From Sphingobium yanoikuyae (GTDB lineage: Bacteria; Pseudomonadota; Alphaproteobacteria; Sphingomonadales; Sphingomonadaceae): 64,000 bases of DNA. The notes beneath the pieces were generated by a model, which saw nothing but the letters and a program-made list of their open reading frames with translations, ran no database searches and was not told the DNA's origin. Positions 8,189 to 16,650 of the stretch are shown piece by piece. Position 1 is the first letter of the stretch; every line of letters starts with the position of its first letter. Position numbers and translations under genes: made by a program. The stretch covers positions 2,189,501-2,253,500 of the forward strand of contig NZ_CP139979.1 in NCBI RefSeq assembly GCF_034424525.1. The letters are read 5' to 3'.

Positions 8189-9532
8189 TTTCAGCAGCAC
8201 CAGTTCTTCGGCCATGCTGGGGTGCAGCGCCACGGTATCGTCGAAATCCTGCTTGGTGAGGCCCGCCTTGACCGCGACGGCGGCTGCCTGCAGGATTTCC
8301 GGCGCATCCGGGCCGATCATGTGCAGGCCCACCACCTTGTTGGTGGTCGCATCCACGACCATCTTGTAGAGCGCCCGCTCGTCGCGTCCGGCCAGCACAT
8401 TCTTCATCGGCCGGAAGTCGGAGGTATAGACCTTCACCGTGCCATATTTGTTCTTGGCCTGCGCTTCGGTCAGGCCGACGCCCGCCAGCGGCGGATGGCT
8501 GAACACGGCCGACGGCACGCAGCTATAGTCGACGGTGCGCGGATTGTTGCCGAACGCGGTGTCGGCAAAGGCATGGCCCTCGCGGATCGCCACCGGGGTC
8601 AGTTGCAGCCGGTCGGTGACGTCGCCCACCGCATAGATGCTCTCACAGCTGGTGCGGCTATATTCATCGACCTTGATCGCGCCCTTGTCGTCGATCTCGA
8701 CGCCGGCATTCTCCAGCCCCAGCCCGTCGGTGTGCGGACGGCGACCAGTGGCGAACAGCACGATGTCGGCCGCGACCGGATCGCCATTCTTGAAGTGGAC
8801 GCACAAGGTGCCATCCTCCTTCTTCTCGATCTTCTCCATCTGCGCGTTGAAGCGGAAATTAATCCCCTTCATCGTCGAAATCTGGAGCAGGCGGTCGCGG
8901 ATCTGCTCGTCATAGCCGCGCAGCAGCGTGCCGCCCCGGTTGACCATCGTCACATGGCTACCGAACTGATGGAAGATGCCGGCAAATTCATTGGCGATAT
9001 AGCCGCCGCCGACGATGACGATGCGCTTGGGGCATTCGTCCAGGTGGAACACCTCGTTGGAGGTGATGCCATGTTCGGCGCCCTCCACCTCGGGGATCAG
9101 CGGCCAGGCACCGGTCGCGACCAGAATGACCTTGGCCGTCACCTCGCGGCCGCTGGCGAGCTTCACGCTGTGCGGCCCGGTCACCGTCACCCGCTCGGCG
9201 ATCAGCTCGACCTTATGGCTGTTCAGCGTATTGGTGTAGAGCCCTTCGAGCCGGTCGACATCGGCCAGCACATTGTCGCGCAGCGTCGCCCATTCAAAGC
9301 CGCAGTCCGGCACGTTCCAGCCAAAGCGGCGGGCGTCCTTCAGATCCTCGGCGAAATGCGCGCCATAGATGAGCAGCTTCTTGGGTACGCAGCCGCGGAT
9401 GACGCAGGTGCCACCGACGCGAAATTCCTCGGCCACCGCGACCTTTGCGCCATGCGCGGCGGCGACGCGCGACGCGCGCACCCCGCCCGATCCTGCGCCG
9501 ATGACGAAAAGGTCGAAATCATAATCGCTCAT
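8186..9532 (-). CDS. gor: Glutathione-disulfide reductase
   Basis: This 448-residue flavoenzyme reduces glutathione disulfide with NADPH in the cytoplasm. The FAD glycine motif GAGSGG (residues 12-17) and the redox pair Cys43/Cys48 (GGTCVIRGC) are present. A second dinucleotide motif GGGYIANEFAG with VNRGG downstream, a GRRPHTDGL segment, and the C-terminal active-site HPSMAEEL also fit. Length matches the family. The start at 9532 (MSDYDFDLFVIG) puts the FAD motif at the N-terminus; a longer frame to 9646 reads through the dispersed repeat and is rejected. Dihydrolipoamide dehydrogenase is less likely given the NADPH-type motif and length. Confidence 0.93.
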   Translation of the reverse strand: MSDYDFDLFVIGAGSGGVRASRVAAAHGAKVAVAEEFRVGGTCVIRGCVPKKLLIYGAHFAEDLKDARRFGWNVPDCGFEWATLRDNVLADVDRLEGLYTNTLNSHKVELIAERVTVTGPHSVKLASGREVTAKVILVATGAWPLIPEVEGAEHGITSNEVFHLDECPKRIVIVGGGYIANEFAGIFHQFGSHVTMVNRGGTLLRGYDEQIRDRLLQISTMKGINFRFNAQMEKIEKKEDGTLCVHFKNGDPVAADIVLFATGRRPHTDGLGLENAGVEIDDKGAIKVDEYSRTSCESIYAVGDVTDRLQLTPVAIREGHAFADTAFGNNPRTVDYSCVPSAVFSHPPLAGVGLTEAQAKNKYGTVKVYTSDFRPMKNVLAGRDERALYKMVVDATTNKVVGLHMIGPDAPEILQAAAVAVKAGLTKQDFDDTVALHPSMAEELVLLK

Positions 9533-9607
9533 GCCAGTCTCCGCTCGGCGCACCATCTTGCTTGGCGGCGGATATGGCGGCTGGACGGCGCAGTTACAAA
9601 TGGGAAT

Positions 9608-9737
9608 TTCCTCCCCGCCTGCGGGGAGGGGGACCATGCGCAGCATGGTGGAGGGGGTGCGCCGCCAGCCCGGCGGAGAAGGATAGCCCCCTCCACCGGC
9701 CTGCGGCCGGTCCCCCTCCCCGTGCCGGAGAGGATTA
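9608..9737. repeat. GC-rich dispersed repeat element (copy B)
   Basis: It starts with CCTCCCCGCCTGCGGGGAGG (9610-9629), passes through CCATGCGCAGCATGG and GGAGGGGG, and ends with CCCCCTCC, an ACCGGCCTGCGGCCGGT hairpin and GGAGAGGATTA. The layout is the same as at 8093-8188. The closing TTA (9735-9737) is the stop codon of pgi on the minus strand. It fills the gap between pgi and gor. Confidence 0.75.
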
Positions 9738-11234
9738 TTCGCCCAGTGCGATCTCGATCAGCGCCATGGTCGAGGGGTCGAAGCCGGTCGGGCCGTTGGC
9801 CTCGATCGACTTGGCGATCTCCTTGCCCAGCTCGACGCCGAACTGGTCATAGGGATTGATCCCCATCAGCACGGCATTGGCGAAGGTGCGATGCTCGTAG
9901 AAGGCGATCAGCGCGCCCAGCGCTTCCGGATTCACATCGTCCATCAGGATGGTGGTCGACGGGCGGTTGCCGGCATAGGCGCGCGCCGGGTCTTCATTGT
10001 CCTTGCCGCGCATCAATGCCGCGCCCTGGGCGAAGCAGTTGACCAGCAACGCGCGATGATGCGCCGGGTCGAGCGCATTGCCCGGCTCGATCGAGGCGAT
10101 GAACTCGACCGGGGTCAGGATCGTGCCCTGGTGCAGCAACTGGAACACGGCATGCTGCGCATCGGTGCCGACACCGCCCCAGGTGATCGGCGCGGTCGGC
10201 CCATCCACCGGCGAGCCGTCCAGCTTCACCGACTTGCCATTGCTCTCCATCTCCAGTTGCTGGAGATAGGAGGGCAGCAGCGCCAGCCGCTCGTCATAGG
10301 CGAACAAAGCGCGGGTCTCACAGCCCAGCACACGGGCATAATATTGATCGACGAAGGCGGCGATCAGCGGGATATTCTCGCGCGGATCGGTCAGCTGGAA
10401 ATGGCGGTCCATCGCCGCCGCGCCCTCCAGCAGGCTTTCGAACGCATCCCAGCCCAGCGCCAGCGCGGCGGGGAAGCCGATCGACGACCAGAGCGAATAG
10501 CGGCCGCCCACGCTTTCGGGGAAGGGCAGGATGCGGGTCTCGTCGACGCCCCATTCCATTGCCTTTTCCGGCGCGGCGGTGAGCGCAATCACCTTGCCAT
10601 AAGGGTCTTCGACACCGGCCTCGACCATCCAGTTGATCGCGCTCGCCGCGTTCAGCATGGTTTCGCTGGTGGTGAAGGTCTTGGACGCGATCGCGATCAG
10701 CGTGGCGTCGGGATCGAACGCATCCATCGCCTTTTCGAGCGCCGTGCCGTCGACATTGGAGACGATCGCGACATCGTAACGCATGCCGTCGCCGCCCAGC
10801 GCATCGACGATCAGGTCGGGCCCAAGCGCCGACCCGCCGATGCCGATATGCAGGATATGCCGGATCGGGCCGAGCGCCTCTGCCTCGATCGCGTCGATCA
10901 GCGCGCGGGTGCGATTGTGCAGCGCCTTGGCCAGCGCCACGCTGTCGGCATTGCCGACGCCGCGCTGCGCGGTGTGCTCGGCGGCGCGTCCTTCGGTATT
11001 GTTCACCGCCTCGCCGGCGAACAGCGCTTCGCGCCGGCCGGTGAAATCCTGTTCCTGCGCCAGCTTCAAGAAGCCGTCGACCAGATCGTCGGTCAGATGC
11101 GTCTTGGACCAGTCGAAGCGCAGCGGCCCATGGCTCAGCACCAGCTTGGACAGGCGGTCGGGATCACTCTCGAAGATGGTCTTGAGTTCAGCTTGAGGCA
11201 GGGCGGCAAGGGCCGCCAGTGCGGGACTGGACAT
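9735..11234 (-). CDS. pgi: Glucose-6-phosphate isomerase
   Basis: This 499-residue enzyme interconverts glucose 6-phosphate and fructose 6-phosphate. The sugar-phosphate-binding IGIGGSALGP, the KTFTTSETM loop, a VGGRYSLWSSIGF motif that matches the PGI family signature, and the catalytic Glu/His region around GTILTPVEFI are all visible. The start at 11234 (MSSPALAALAALPQ) was chosen because the frame further upstream runs through the opposite-strand lepB gene. In sphingomonads it usually feeds Entner-Doudoroff catabolism and polysaccharide precursors. Confidence 0.95.
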   Translation of the reverse strand: MSSPALAALAALPQAELKTIFESDPDRLSKLVLSHGPLRFDWSKTHLTDDLVDGFLKLAQEQDFTGRREALFAGEAVNNTEGRAAEHTAQRGVGNADSVALAKALHNRTRALIDAIEAEALGPIRHILHIGIGGSALGPDLIVDALGGDGMRYDVAIVSNVDGTALEKAMDAFDPDATLIAIASKTFTTSETMLNAASAINWMVEAGVEDPYGKVIALTAAPEKAMEWGVDETRILPFPESVGGRYSLWSSIGFPAALALGWDAFESLLEGAAAMDRHFQLTDPRENIPLIAAFVDQYYARVLGCETRALFAYDERLALLPSYLQQLEMESNGKSVKLDGSPVDGPTAPITWGGVGTDAQHAVFQLLHQGTILTPVEFIASIEPGNALDPAHHRALLVNCFAQGAALMRGKDNEDPARAYAGNRPSTTILMDDVNPEALGALIAFYEHRTFANAVLMGINPYDQFGVELGKEIAKSIEANGPTGFDPSTMALIEIALGE

Positions 11235-11423
11235 GCGGGAGATCCTCTTGGTCGTTGGTCGATATCGACGCTGCACCGGTCGATTCTTCCTCTCCTTATC
11301 CAAAAGCGGCACGCATTGCATCGTCCACGCGCTTGACGCGGCGCGGGCGACCCCGCAAAAGCCGCGACAGGCCGCAGTGACACGTCGCAGCGCGGCACGA
11401 TCTTGAAGGAACATTAGGCAGAC

Positions 11424-12248
11424 ATGAGCGCAAAATCGGAAACGCGGGACTTCATCTGGTTCCTCGCCAAGCTGGCGGTGTTCGTCTTCGTCCTGCGCAG
11501 CTTCATCGTCTCCCCCTTCAACATCCCCTCGGAATCGATGCAGCCGCGCCTGCTGATCGGCGACTATCTGCTGGTCGCCAAATGGCCCTATGGCTATTCG
11601 CGCTATTCGCTGCCCTTCTCGGTGCCGCTGATCCCCGGCCGCATCTTCGCCTCGACGCCGCAGCGCGGCGACGTGGTGGTGTTCAAGGCGCCGCCCAGCC
11701 AGAAGAACGACTATATCAAGCGGGTGATCGGCCTGCCGGGCGACATGATTTCGGTCCGGGGCGGCACCGTCTATCTGAATGGCCAGGCAATCCCGAAGCA
11801 GAAGGTCGCCGACCTCGTCATCCCCGTGACGCCGAATATGGAAGATGCCGCGCAGAAGGAAGGCAGCCCCTCCCCCTGCTACCGCCCCGAATTCGAGCAG
11901 TCCGCGCCGGGCGGTGGCAAGCAGTGCCGCTATCCCCAGTTCCGCGAAACCCTGCCGGGCGGCAAGAGCTACAATGTCCTCGACCTTGTGCCCGATGGCG
12001 CCGCCGACGACCGTGACACCGTGCTGGTGCCGCAAGGCCATCTCTTCATGATGGGCGACAATCGCGATCGCAGCGCCGACAGCCGCTTCCCGGCGGTCGA
12101 GGGCGGTGGCATTGGCCTGGTTCCCGAGGAAAATCTGGTCGGCAAGGCGCTCGTCTCCGTCTTCTCGACCGACGGCAGCGCCAACTGGCTGCTGCCCTGG
12201 ACCTGGTTCACCGCCGCACGCTGGAGCCGGATCGGGGAAGGCTTTTGA
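11424..12248 (+). CDS. lepB: Signal peptidase I
   Basis: This 274-residue membrane protease cleaves signal peptides of exported proteins on the periplasmic side. A single N-terminal transmembrane helix (residues 10-30) precedes the catalytic Ser38 (IPSESMQP) and Lys99 (DYIKRVIGLPGD). Box D/E motifs GDNRDRSADSR lie near residue 212. It begins an operon: the rnc ATG overlaps its TGA by one base (TGATG at 12246-12250), and era follows. Confidence 0.96.
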   Translation: MSAKSETRDFIWFLAKLAVFVFVLRSFIVSPFNIPSESMQPRLLIGDYLLVAKWPYGYSRYSLPFSVPLIPGRIFASTPQRGDVVVFKAPPSQKNDYIKRVIGLPGDMISVRGGTVYLNGQAIPKQKVADLVIPVTPNMEDAAQKEGSPSPCYRPEFEQSAPGGGKQCRYPQFRETLPGGKSYNVLDLVPDGAADDRDTVLVPQGHLFMMGDNRDRSADSRFPAVEGGGIGLVPEENLVGKALVSVFSTDGSANWLLPWTWFTAARWSRIGEGF

Positions 12249-12928
12249 TGGTGGCTTCGCACAGGCCTGATACCGCAGCCTGGCTGATCGCGCTGATCGG
12301 CCGTGCGCCGATCAACCCCGCCGCCTTCGAACAGGCGCTGACCCATGGCAGCGCCAAGGCGGAAAATTACGAGCGGCTGGAATTTCTGGGCGACCGCATT
12401 CTGGGGCTGCTGATCGCCGAATGGCTTTTTGACCGCTTCCCGGCCGAGCCGGAGGGCAAGCTGTCGCGCCGTTTCAACGCGCTGGTCTCGGGCGAGACCT
12501 GCGCGCAGGTGGCCCGCGCTGCCGGCGTGCCCGCCCATCTGGTGCTGGGCAAGCAGGCCCGCGACGATGGCGCCGCCGACAGCGACAATGTGCTGGGCGA
12601 CGTGATGGAGGCGCTGATCGGCGCCCTCTATCTTGAGGCCGGGCTGGACGAGGCACGCACGCTGGTCCGCCGTCTGTGGGGTGACCGGGTCGACACGCAG
12701 ACCGCCGCGCCGCGCCATCCCAAGTCGGCGCTGCAGGAATGGGCCGCGTCGAACAAGCGCAAGCCACCCGAATATGTGATGACGGACCGGTCGGGGCCGC
12801 ACCATGCGCTGCGCTTCACCGTCACCGTCTCGATCAAGGGCGCGGGCGAGGCGAGCGCCACCGGCGGCTCCAAGCAGGAAGCCGAAACCGCTGCCGCGAA
12901 AGCCCTGCTGGAGCAATTGGCGGGCTAA
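12248..12928 (+). CDS. rnc: Ribonuclease III
   Basis: This 226-residue double-strand-specific endonuclease processes rRNA precursors and some mRNAs. The signature ERLEFLGDR (residues 42-50) supplies the metal ligands, with the second acidic cluster in DVMEALIGALYLE. A C-terminal dsRNA-binding domain (PKSALQEWA through ETAAAKALLEQLAG) completes the normal architecture. Its start overlaps the lepB stop by one base, so translation is probably coupled. Confidence 0.96.
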   Translation: MVASHRPDTAAWLIALIGRAPINPAAFEQALTHGSAKAENYERLEFLGDRILGLLIAEWLFDRFPAEPEGKLSRRFNALVSGETCAQVARAAGVPAHLVLGKQARDDGAADSDNVLGDVMEALIGALYLEAGLDEARTLVRRLWGDRVDTQTAAPRHPKSALQEWAASNKRKPPEYVMTDRSGPHHALRFTVTVSIKGAGEASATGGSKQEAETAAAKALLEQLAG

Positions 12929-13001
12929 GCCTGTCCCCAACATTCATTTTGGTTTAGGAAGACGTCTCCGCGCATTGGCGTGGAGCGAACGGAGCATGTG
13001 A

Positions 13002-13910
13002 TTGACCATCGAGTTTGAAAATCAGCGCTGTGGCGTCATCGCCATCGTCGGCGCCCCCAATGCCGGCAAGTCGACGCTGGTCAATGCGCTTGTCGGGCAG
13101 AAGGTGGCGATCACCAGCCCCAAGGCGCAGACCACGCGCACCCGCGTGATGGGCGTCGCGATCGAGGGTGACGCACAGATGGTGCTGGTCGATACGCCCG
13201 GCATCTTCGCGCCGCGACGCCGGCTCGACCGCGCGATGGTGCAGGCCGCCTGGGGCGGCGCGCAGGGCGCCGACCTGATCGTCCTGCTGGTCGATGGCAA
13301 GGCTGGCCTTGGCGCCAAGATGGAGCCGATCATCGCTGCGCTGAAAGCCCGGCCGGAACGCAAATGGCTGGTGCTCAACAAGGTCGACATCGCGGTCAAG
13401 GAAAAGCTGCTGGTCCATACCCAGCGCCTCTATGAAGAGCTGGAATTCGAGGAGACCTTCTTCGTTTCCGCCGCGACCGGCGATGGCCTGCCCGAACTCA
13501 AGGCCGCCTTTGCGAACGCCATGCCCGAAGGGCCGTGGCACTTCCCCGAGGATCAGGTGTCGGACGCGACCGACCGCATGCTCGCCGCCGAAATCACCCG
13601 CGAACAGCTTTATCACCAGCTCCACGCCGAACTCCCCTATGCCGCCGCGGTCGATACCGAGCAGTATAAGGAACGCGACGACGGTTCGGTCGAAATCCAC
13701 CAGCAGATCCTGGTCGGCCGCTCCAGCCAGCGCGCGATCGTGCTGGGCAAGGGTGGCCAGCGCCTCAAGGAAATCGGGTCCAAGGCGCGCGCCGAACTGG
13801 CCAACCTCCTGGGCGTCAAGGTCCATCTCTACCTCCACGTCAAGGTGAAGGAAGACTGGGAAGAAGACCGCTTCATCTATCGCGACATCGGCCTCGACTG
13901 GGTCGACTGA
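13002..13910 (+). CDS. era: GTPase Era
   Basis: This 302-residue GTPase binds the 3' end of 16S rRNA and assists 30S assembly. G1 is GAPNAGKS (residues 17-24), G3 is DTPG, and G4 is NKVD. The C-terminal KH domain holds VLGKGGQRLKEIG. The start is a TTG at 13002 with GGAG 8 bases upstream. The nearby ATG and GTG codons are out of frame and stop quickly, so the rare start is real. It lies 73 bases after rnc. Confidence 0.95.
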   Translation: MTIEFENQRCGVIAIVGAPNAGKSTLVNALVGQKVAITSPKAQTTRTRVMGVAIEGDAQMVLVDTPGIFAPRRRLDRAMVQAAWGGAQGADLIVLLVDGKAGLGAKMEPIIAALKARPERKWLVLNKVDIAVKEKLLVHTQRLYEELEFEETFFVSAATGDGLPELKAAFANAMPEGPWHFPEDQVSDATDRMLAAEITREQLYHQLHAELPYAAAVDTEQYKERDDGSVEIHQQILVGRSSQRAIVLGKGGQRLKEIGSKARAELANLLGVKVHLYLHVKVKEDWEEDRFIYRDIGLDWVD

Positions 13911-13963
13911 TCCACTTCGCTGCACAAGCGAAACATAATCGCCGCCCCGGTCGTTGAGCCATC

Positions 13964-15463
13964 ATGCTCAAGACCATCATGGTGGCCACGTGGGATCGCG
14001 CACGACTGGCCGAAATTACCAGCGTCGCGACCCGCTTCGGCCTGGACATGCTGCTCGCCCGGCTGGGACTGGCGAAAGGCGATGACAGCGCCACCGCCGA
14101 TCCGCCCGACCTGCCCCGCCGCACCCGGCAGGCGATGGAAGCGCTCGGCCCGACCTATGTGAAGCTGGGCCAGATCCTCGCCACCCGGCAGGATCTTCTG
14201 CCCGAGGCGTGGATCGCCGAATTCGGCAAGCTGCACAGCGACGCGCCGACCCTGCCCTTCGAGCAACTCCGCCCGCGCCTCGAAGCGGTGCTTGGCGAAC
14301 CGGTCGAGACCGCCTTCGCCCGCTTCGACATGGCCCCGCTCGCCGCCGCCTCCATGGCGCAGGTCCATCGCGCCACGCTGACCGACGGGCAGGAGGTGGT
14401 GGTCAAGATCCGTCGCCCCGGCATCCGCAAGGCGATGGAGGCGGACCTGCGCCTCATCACCCATCTGGCCGGCATCGTCGAAGCGAGCAGCCGCGAGGCG
14501 CGCCGTTTCCAGCCGCAGGCGCTGGTGCAGCAATTGCTCGACACCGTGCTGGAGGAACTGGATTTCACCCAGGAAGGCCGCAATGCCGACCGGCTGCGCG
14601 ACGATCTGGCCGACAATCCGGACGTGCTCATCCCGGCGATCCACTGGACCTATTGCGCGGAAACCGTGCTGGTGATGGATTATATCGACGGGGTGCCACC
14701 ACGCGACGGCGACGCCTTGCGCGCCGCCGGCATCGATCCGGCCGCGATCGCCGACCTTGGCGCGGCGCTGGTGCTCGACATGGTGCTGGTCCATGGCCGT
14801 TTCCATGGCGATCCCCATCCCGGCAATCTTCTCTGCCTGCCCGGTGACCGGCTCGCCTTGCTCGACCTCGGCCTGATCGGCCATGTCAGCGCGCGGCGGC
14901 GGCAGGAATTTCTCTCCTTCATCCTCTCGCTTCGCTCCGGCGACGCGCGCACCCTGGCCGACACGCTGCTGCTCTGGTCAAAGGCCAGCGCGCCCGATCC
15001 CGGCCGGGTGCTGGACGCCGCCGAACAACTGGTCGCGCGCCATGGCAGCGGGCCGCTGGTGCTGACCCGCATGGTCGCCGACTTCTTTCCGCTGCTGCGC
15101 AAGGAGGGGCTGGTGCTGCCGCCCGACCTCGCCCTCATCTTCAAGGCGCTGATCACGATGGACGGGGTGCTGGGCGCGATCCAGCCCGGCTTCGACCTGT
15201 CGCAGGCGCTGCAAAAGGCGCGCGGCCGGCTGGTGATGAACCAGGTCGCAGCCGCCCATGCCCCGGAAAAGACCGTCGCCCTGCTGCTCGAACTCTCGCG
15301 CATCGCGGACGACGCCCCGCGCCTGCTGCGCGCGCTGACCCGCCGGCTGGAGGCAGACGCAACAGCAGCCACGCCACCGTCGCCCGACAATGGCACGAAA
15401 TGGATCGCCGCCGCCATCCTGGCCGCCGGCGCCCTGATCGCCGCCGCGTACATTTGGGGCTAG
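13964..15463 (+). CDS. UbiB/AarF-type ABC1 atypical kinase
   Basis: This 499-residue member of the ABC1 family carries the family hallmarks: the [11 protein letters not shown] (KxGQ) N-lobe motif, the alanine-rich AAASMAQVH loop, VVKIRRPG with the ATP-site Lys, the ExD-type [13 protein letters not shown], and [12 protein letters not shown] with DLGLIG for metal binding. A transmembrane helix closes the C-terminus ([18 protein letters not shown]). UbiB proteins support ubiquinone biosynthesis at the membrane. No other ubi gene is adjacent, so the ubiB symbol is withheld; a paralogue is possible. Confidence 0.85.
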   Translation: MLKTIMVATWDRARLAEITSVATRFGLDMLLARLGLAKGDDSATADPPDLPRRTRQAMEALGPTYVKLGQILATRQDLLPEAWIAEFGKLHSDAPTLPFEQLRPRLEAVLGEPVETAFARFDMAPLAAASMAQVHRATLTDGQEVVVKIRRPGIRKAMEADLRLITHLAGIVEASSREARRFQPQALVQQLLDTVLEELDFTQEGRNADRLRDDLADNPDVLIPAIHWTYCAETVLVMDYIDGVPPRDGDALRAAGIDPAAIADLGAALVLDMVLVHGRFHGDPHPGNLLCLPGDRLALLDLGLIGHVSARRRQEFLSFILSLRSGDARTLADTLLLWSKASAPDPGRVLDAAEQLVARHGSGPLVLTRMVADFFPLLRKEGLVLPPDLALIFKALITMDGVLGAIQPGFDLSQALQKARGRLVMNQVAAAHAPEKTVALLLELSRIADDAPRLLRALTRRLEADATAATPPSPDNGTKWIAAAILAAGALIAAAYIWG

Positions 15464-15600
15464 GCGATGGCCGGTTCCAATCCGCGCAGCAGCGCCGCGT
15501 CGCGCAACGGCGGATTGCCGAACATCCGCGCATATTCGCGGCTGAACTGGGACGGGCTTTCATAACCGACTCTATAGGCGGTCGCGGCCGCATCGCCATG
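15460..15600 (-). pseudogene. Remnant of AraC-family regulator (C-terminal HTH only)
   Basis: Read on the minus strand, about 45 codons encode [31 protein letters not shown] and run to a stop that overlaps the UbiB stop codon. This is the second HTH of an AraC/XylS regulator. No start codon, ligand domain or first HTH is present. The sequence changes at about 15600, where the lipoprotein gene 15605-16531 begins. It is most simply a gene truncated by recombination when that gene arrived. Confidence 0.7.
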
Positions 15601-15604
15601 AGTC

Positions 15605-16531
15605 TCAGTTAGCATCGGGGGCATCGACTGTTATGCCTGTTGCCAGTCGCACACGCTCCTTCTCCAGCAGTTCCAGCGCCGTATCGGTTGCAGCCGTCGC
15701 CAATTGCCGATCCCTGGAGTCCCGCAATGTGCGGATCTGATCATCGATCTTCTGGATCTTGTCCATCTTCTCGAACGCTTCGCGTTTCTCCACCGCGTCC
15801 ATTACGATCTGGAGCCCGGTGCCGAAAGAGCAGGCCTGATGATAGGCGTTCACATCGCGGATCATCGCATCGACATTATATTTGCCGCTATCCAAAGCGA
15901 GGTTCGGCTTCATCACATCAAAAATACGGCTTCGTTCCGTATCGATGGCCTTGGTGATCGTCTGGATGATCTGGTTGCGATAAACATGGGTATTCACATG
16001 ATCGCGACTGCCACTGGTAATGGCCGCCCCGCCTGACAGGATCGATTTCGCCAGTTCCCCGGTAACGATCGTCGATACGGTAGACAGGCCAGTGGTCGCG
16101 ATGCTGAGCCAGCCATTCACTTCAGCCTGACGCTTGAGCAGCAGCGCCTTTTCCGAGGTGCAGACATCGTCGGCCTGCTTAAGCAGGATTGCGGCCAGAC
16201 GATTGCGGTCGGCACTATTGCCGGCCGCACGGGCATAAGCCGTCAGCCTTGCATTTTGCTTCTTGTTGGCCGCAGGCTGCTCTGCATCGACATTTTCGTC
16301 TTCCGGGAAACGAAAGCAGGACAGGTCGATTGCGCCCGGCCGGAAATCATCAGGCTGGCGATCAGTAAGCCGCACATCCTGCGGCTTTCGCACCTGCCCG
16401 CAGCGCTGGCCATCGGGATAGACCGCCATGGTCACCGGCTCAACGCGCGCGGATCCCGCGCTGATACACCCCGAAAGAAGTGAAGAGAGCGGTAAAAGCA
16501 CCGCAGCCAAATGAATTCTGGAAACCATCAT
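15605..16531 (-). CDS. Predicted lipoprotein of unknown function
   Basis: This is a 308-residue protein with a type II signal sequence: a hydrophobic stretch ends in a lipobox (LSSLLSGC, Cys near residue 22). I do not recognise a family. Residues about 135-165 form a glycine/serine-rich hydrophobic stretch ([20 protein letters not shown]) that could be membrane-active or buried. The C-terminal third (about 255-300) is charged and heptad-like, suggesting a coiled coil. Two Met codons are possible (16531, 16528). Base composition is less GC-rich than the flanks, and it overwrites an AraC gene, so recent acquisition is likely. Confidence 0.65.
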   Translation of the reverse strand: MMVSRIHLAAVLLPLSSLLSGCISAGSARVEPVTMAVYPDGQRCGQVRKPQDVRLTDRQPDDFRPGAIDLSCFRFPEDENVDAEQPAANKKQNARLTAYARAAGNSADRNRLAAILLKQADDVCTSEKALLLKRQAEVNGWLSIATTGLSTVSTIVTGELAKSILSGGAAITSGSRDHVNTHVYRNQIIQTITKAIDTERSRIFDVMKPNLALDSGKYNVDAMIRDVNAYHQACSFGTGLQIVMDAVEKREAFEKMDKIQKIDDQIRTLRDSRDRQLATAATDTALELLEKERVRLATGITVDAPDAN

Positions 16532-16596
16532 GCACCACCCCCTGATAGTGCGACCTGATTTCTAGAATATTTCGGATTCGAAATGAGGTCAAGAAT

Positions 16597-16636
16597 GGGG
16601 TGATATCGGGGCATTGCGCTGCCCTGACATCACCCC
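16597..16636 (-). terminator. Long hairpin after topA
   Basis: GGGGTGAT (16597-16604) pairs with ATCACCCC (16629-16636). An inner GGGCA/TGCCC stem brings the total to about 15 pairs. It lies 15 bases beyond the topA stop. The tail is not T-rich, so termination efficiency is uncertain. Confidence 0.5.
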
Positions 16637-16650
16637 TTCGATAATGATCC

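Noticed and set aside
9533..9646. N-terminal extension of glutathione reductase
   Set aside because: The added residues are translated from the GC-rich repeat. The start at 9532 places the FAD motif at the usual position.
8114..9859. 581-codon open frame opposite gor
   Set aside because: It starts inside the dispersed repeat and only mirrors the gor coding strand; composition is typical of an antisense shadow.
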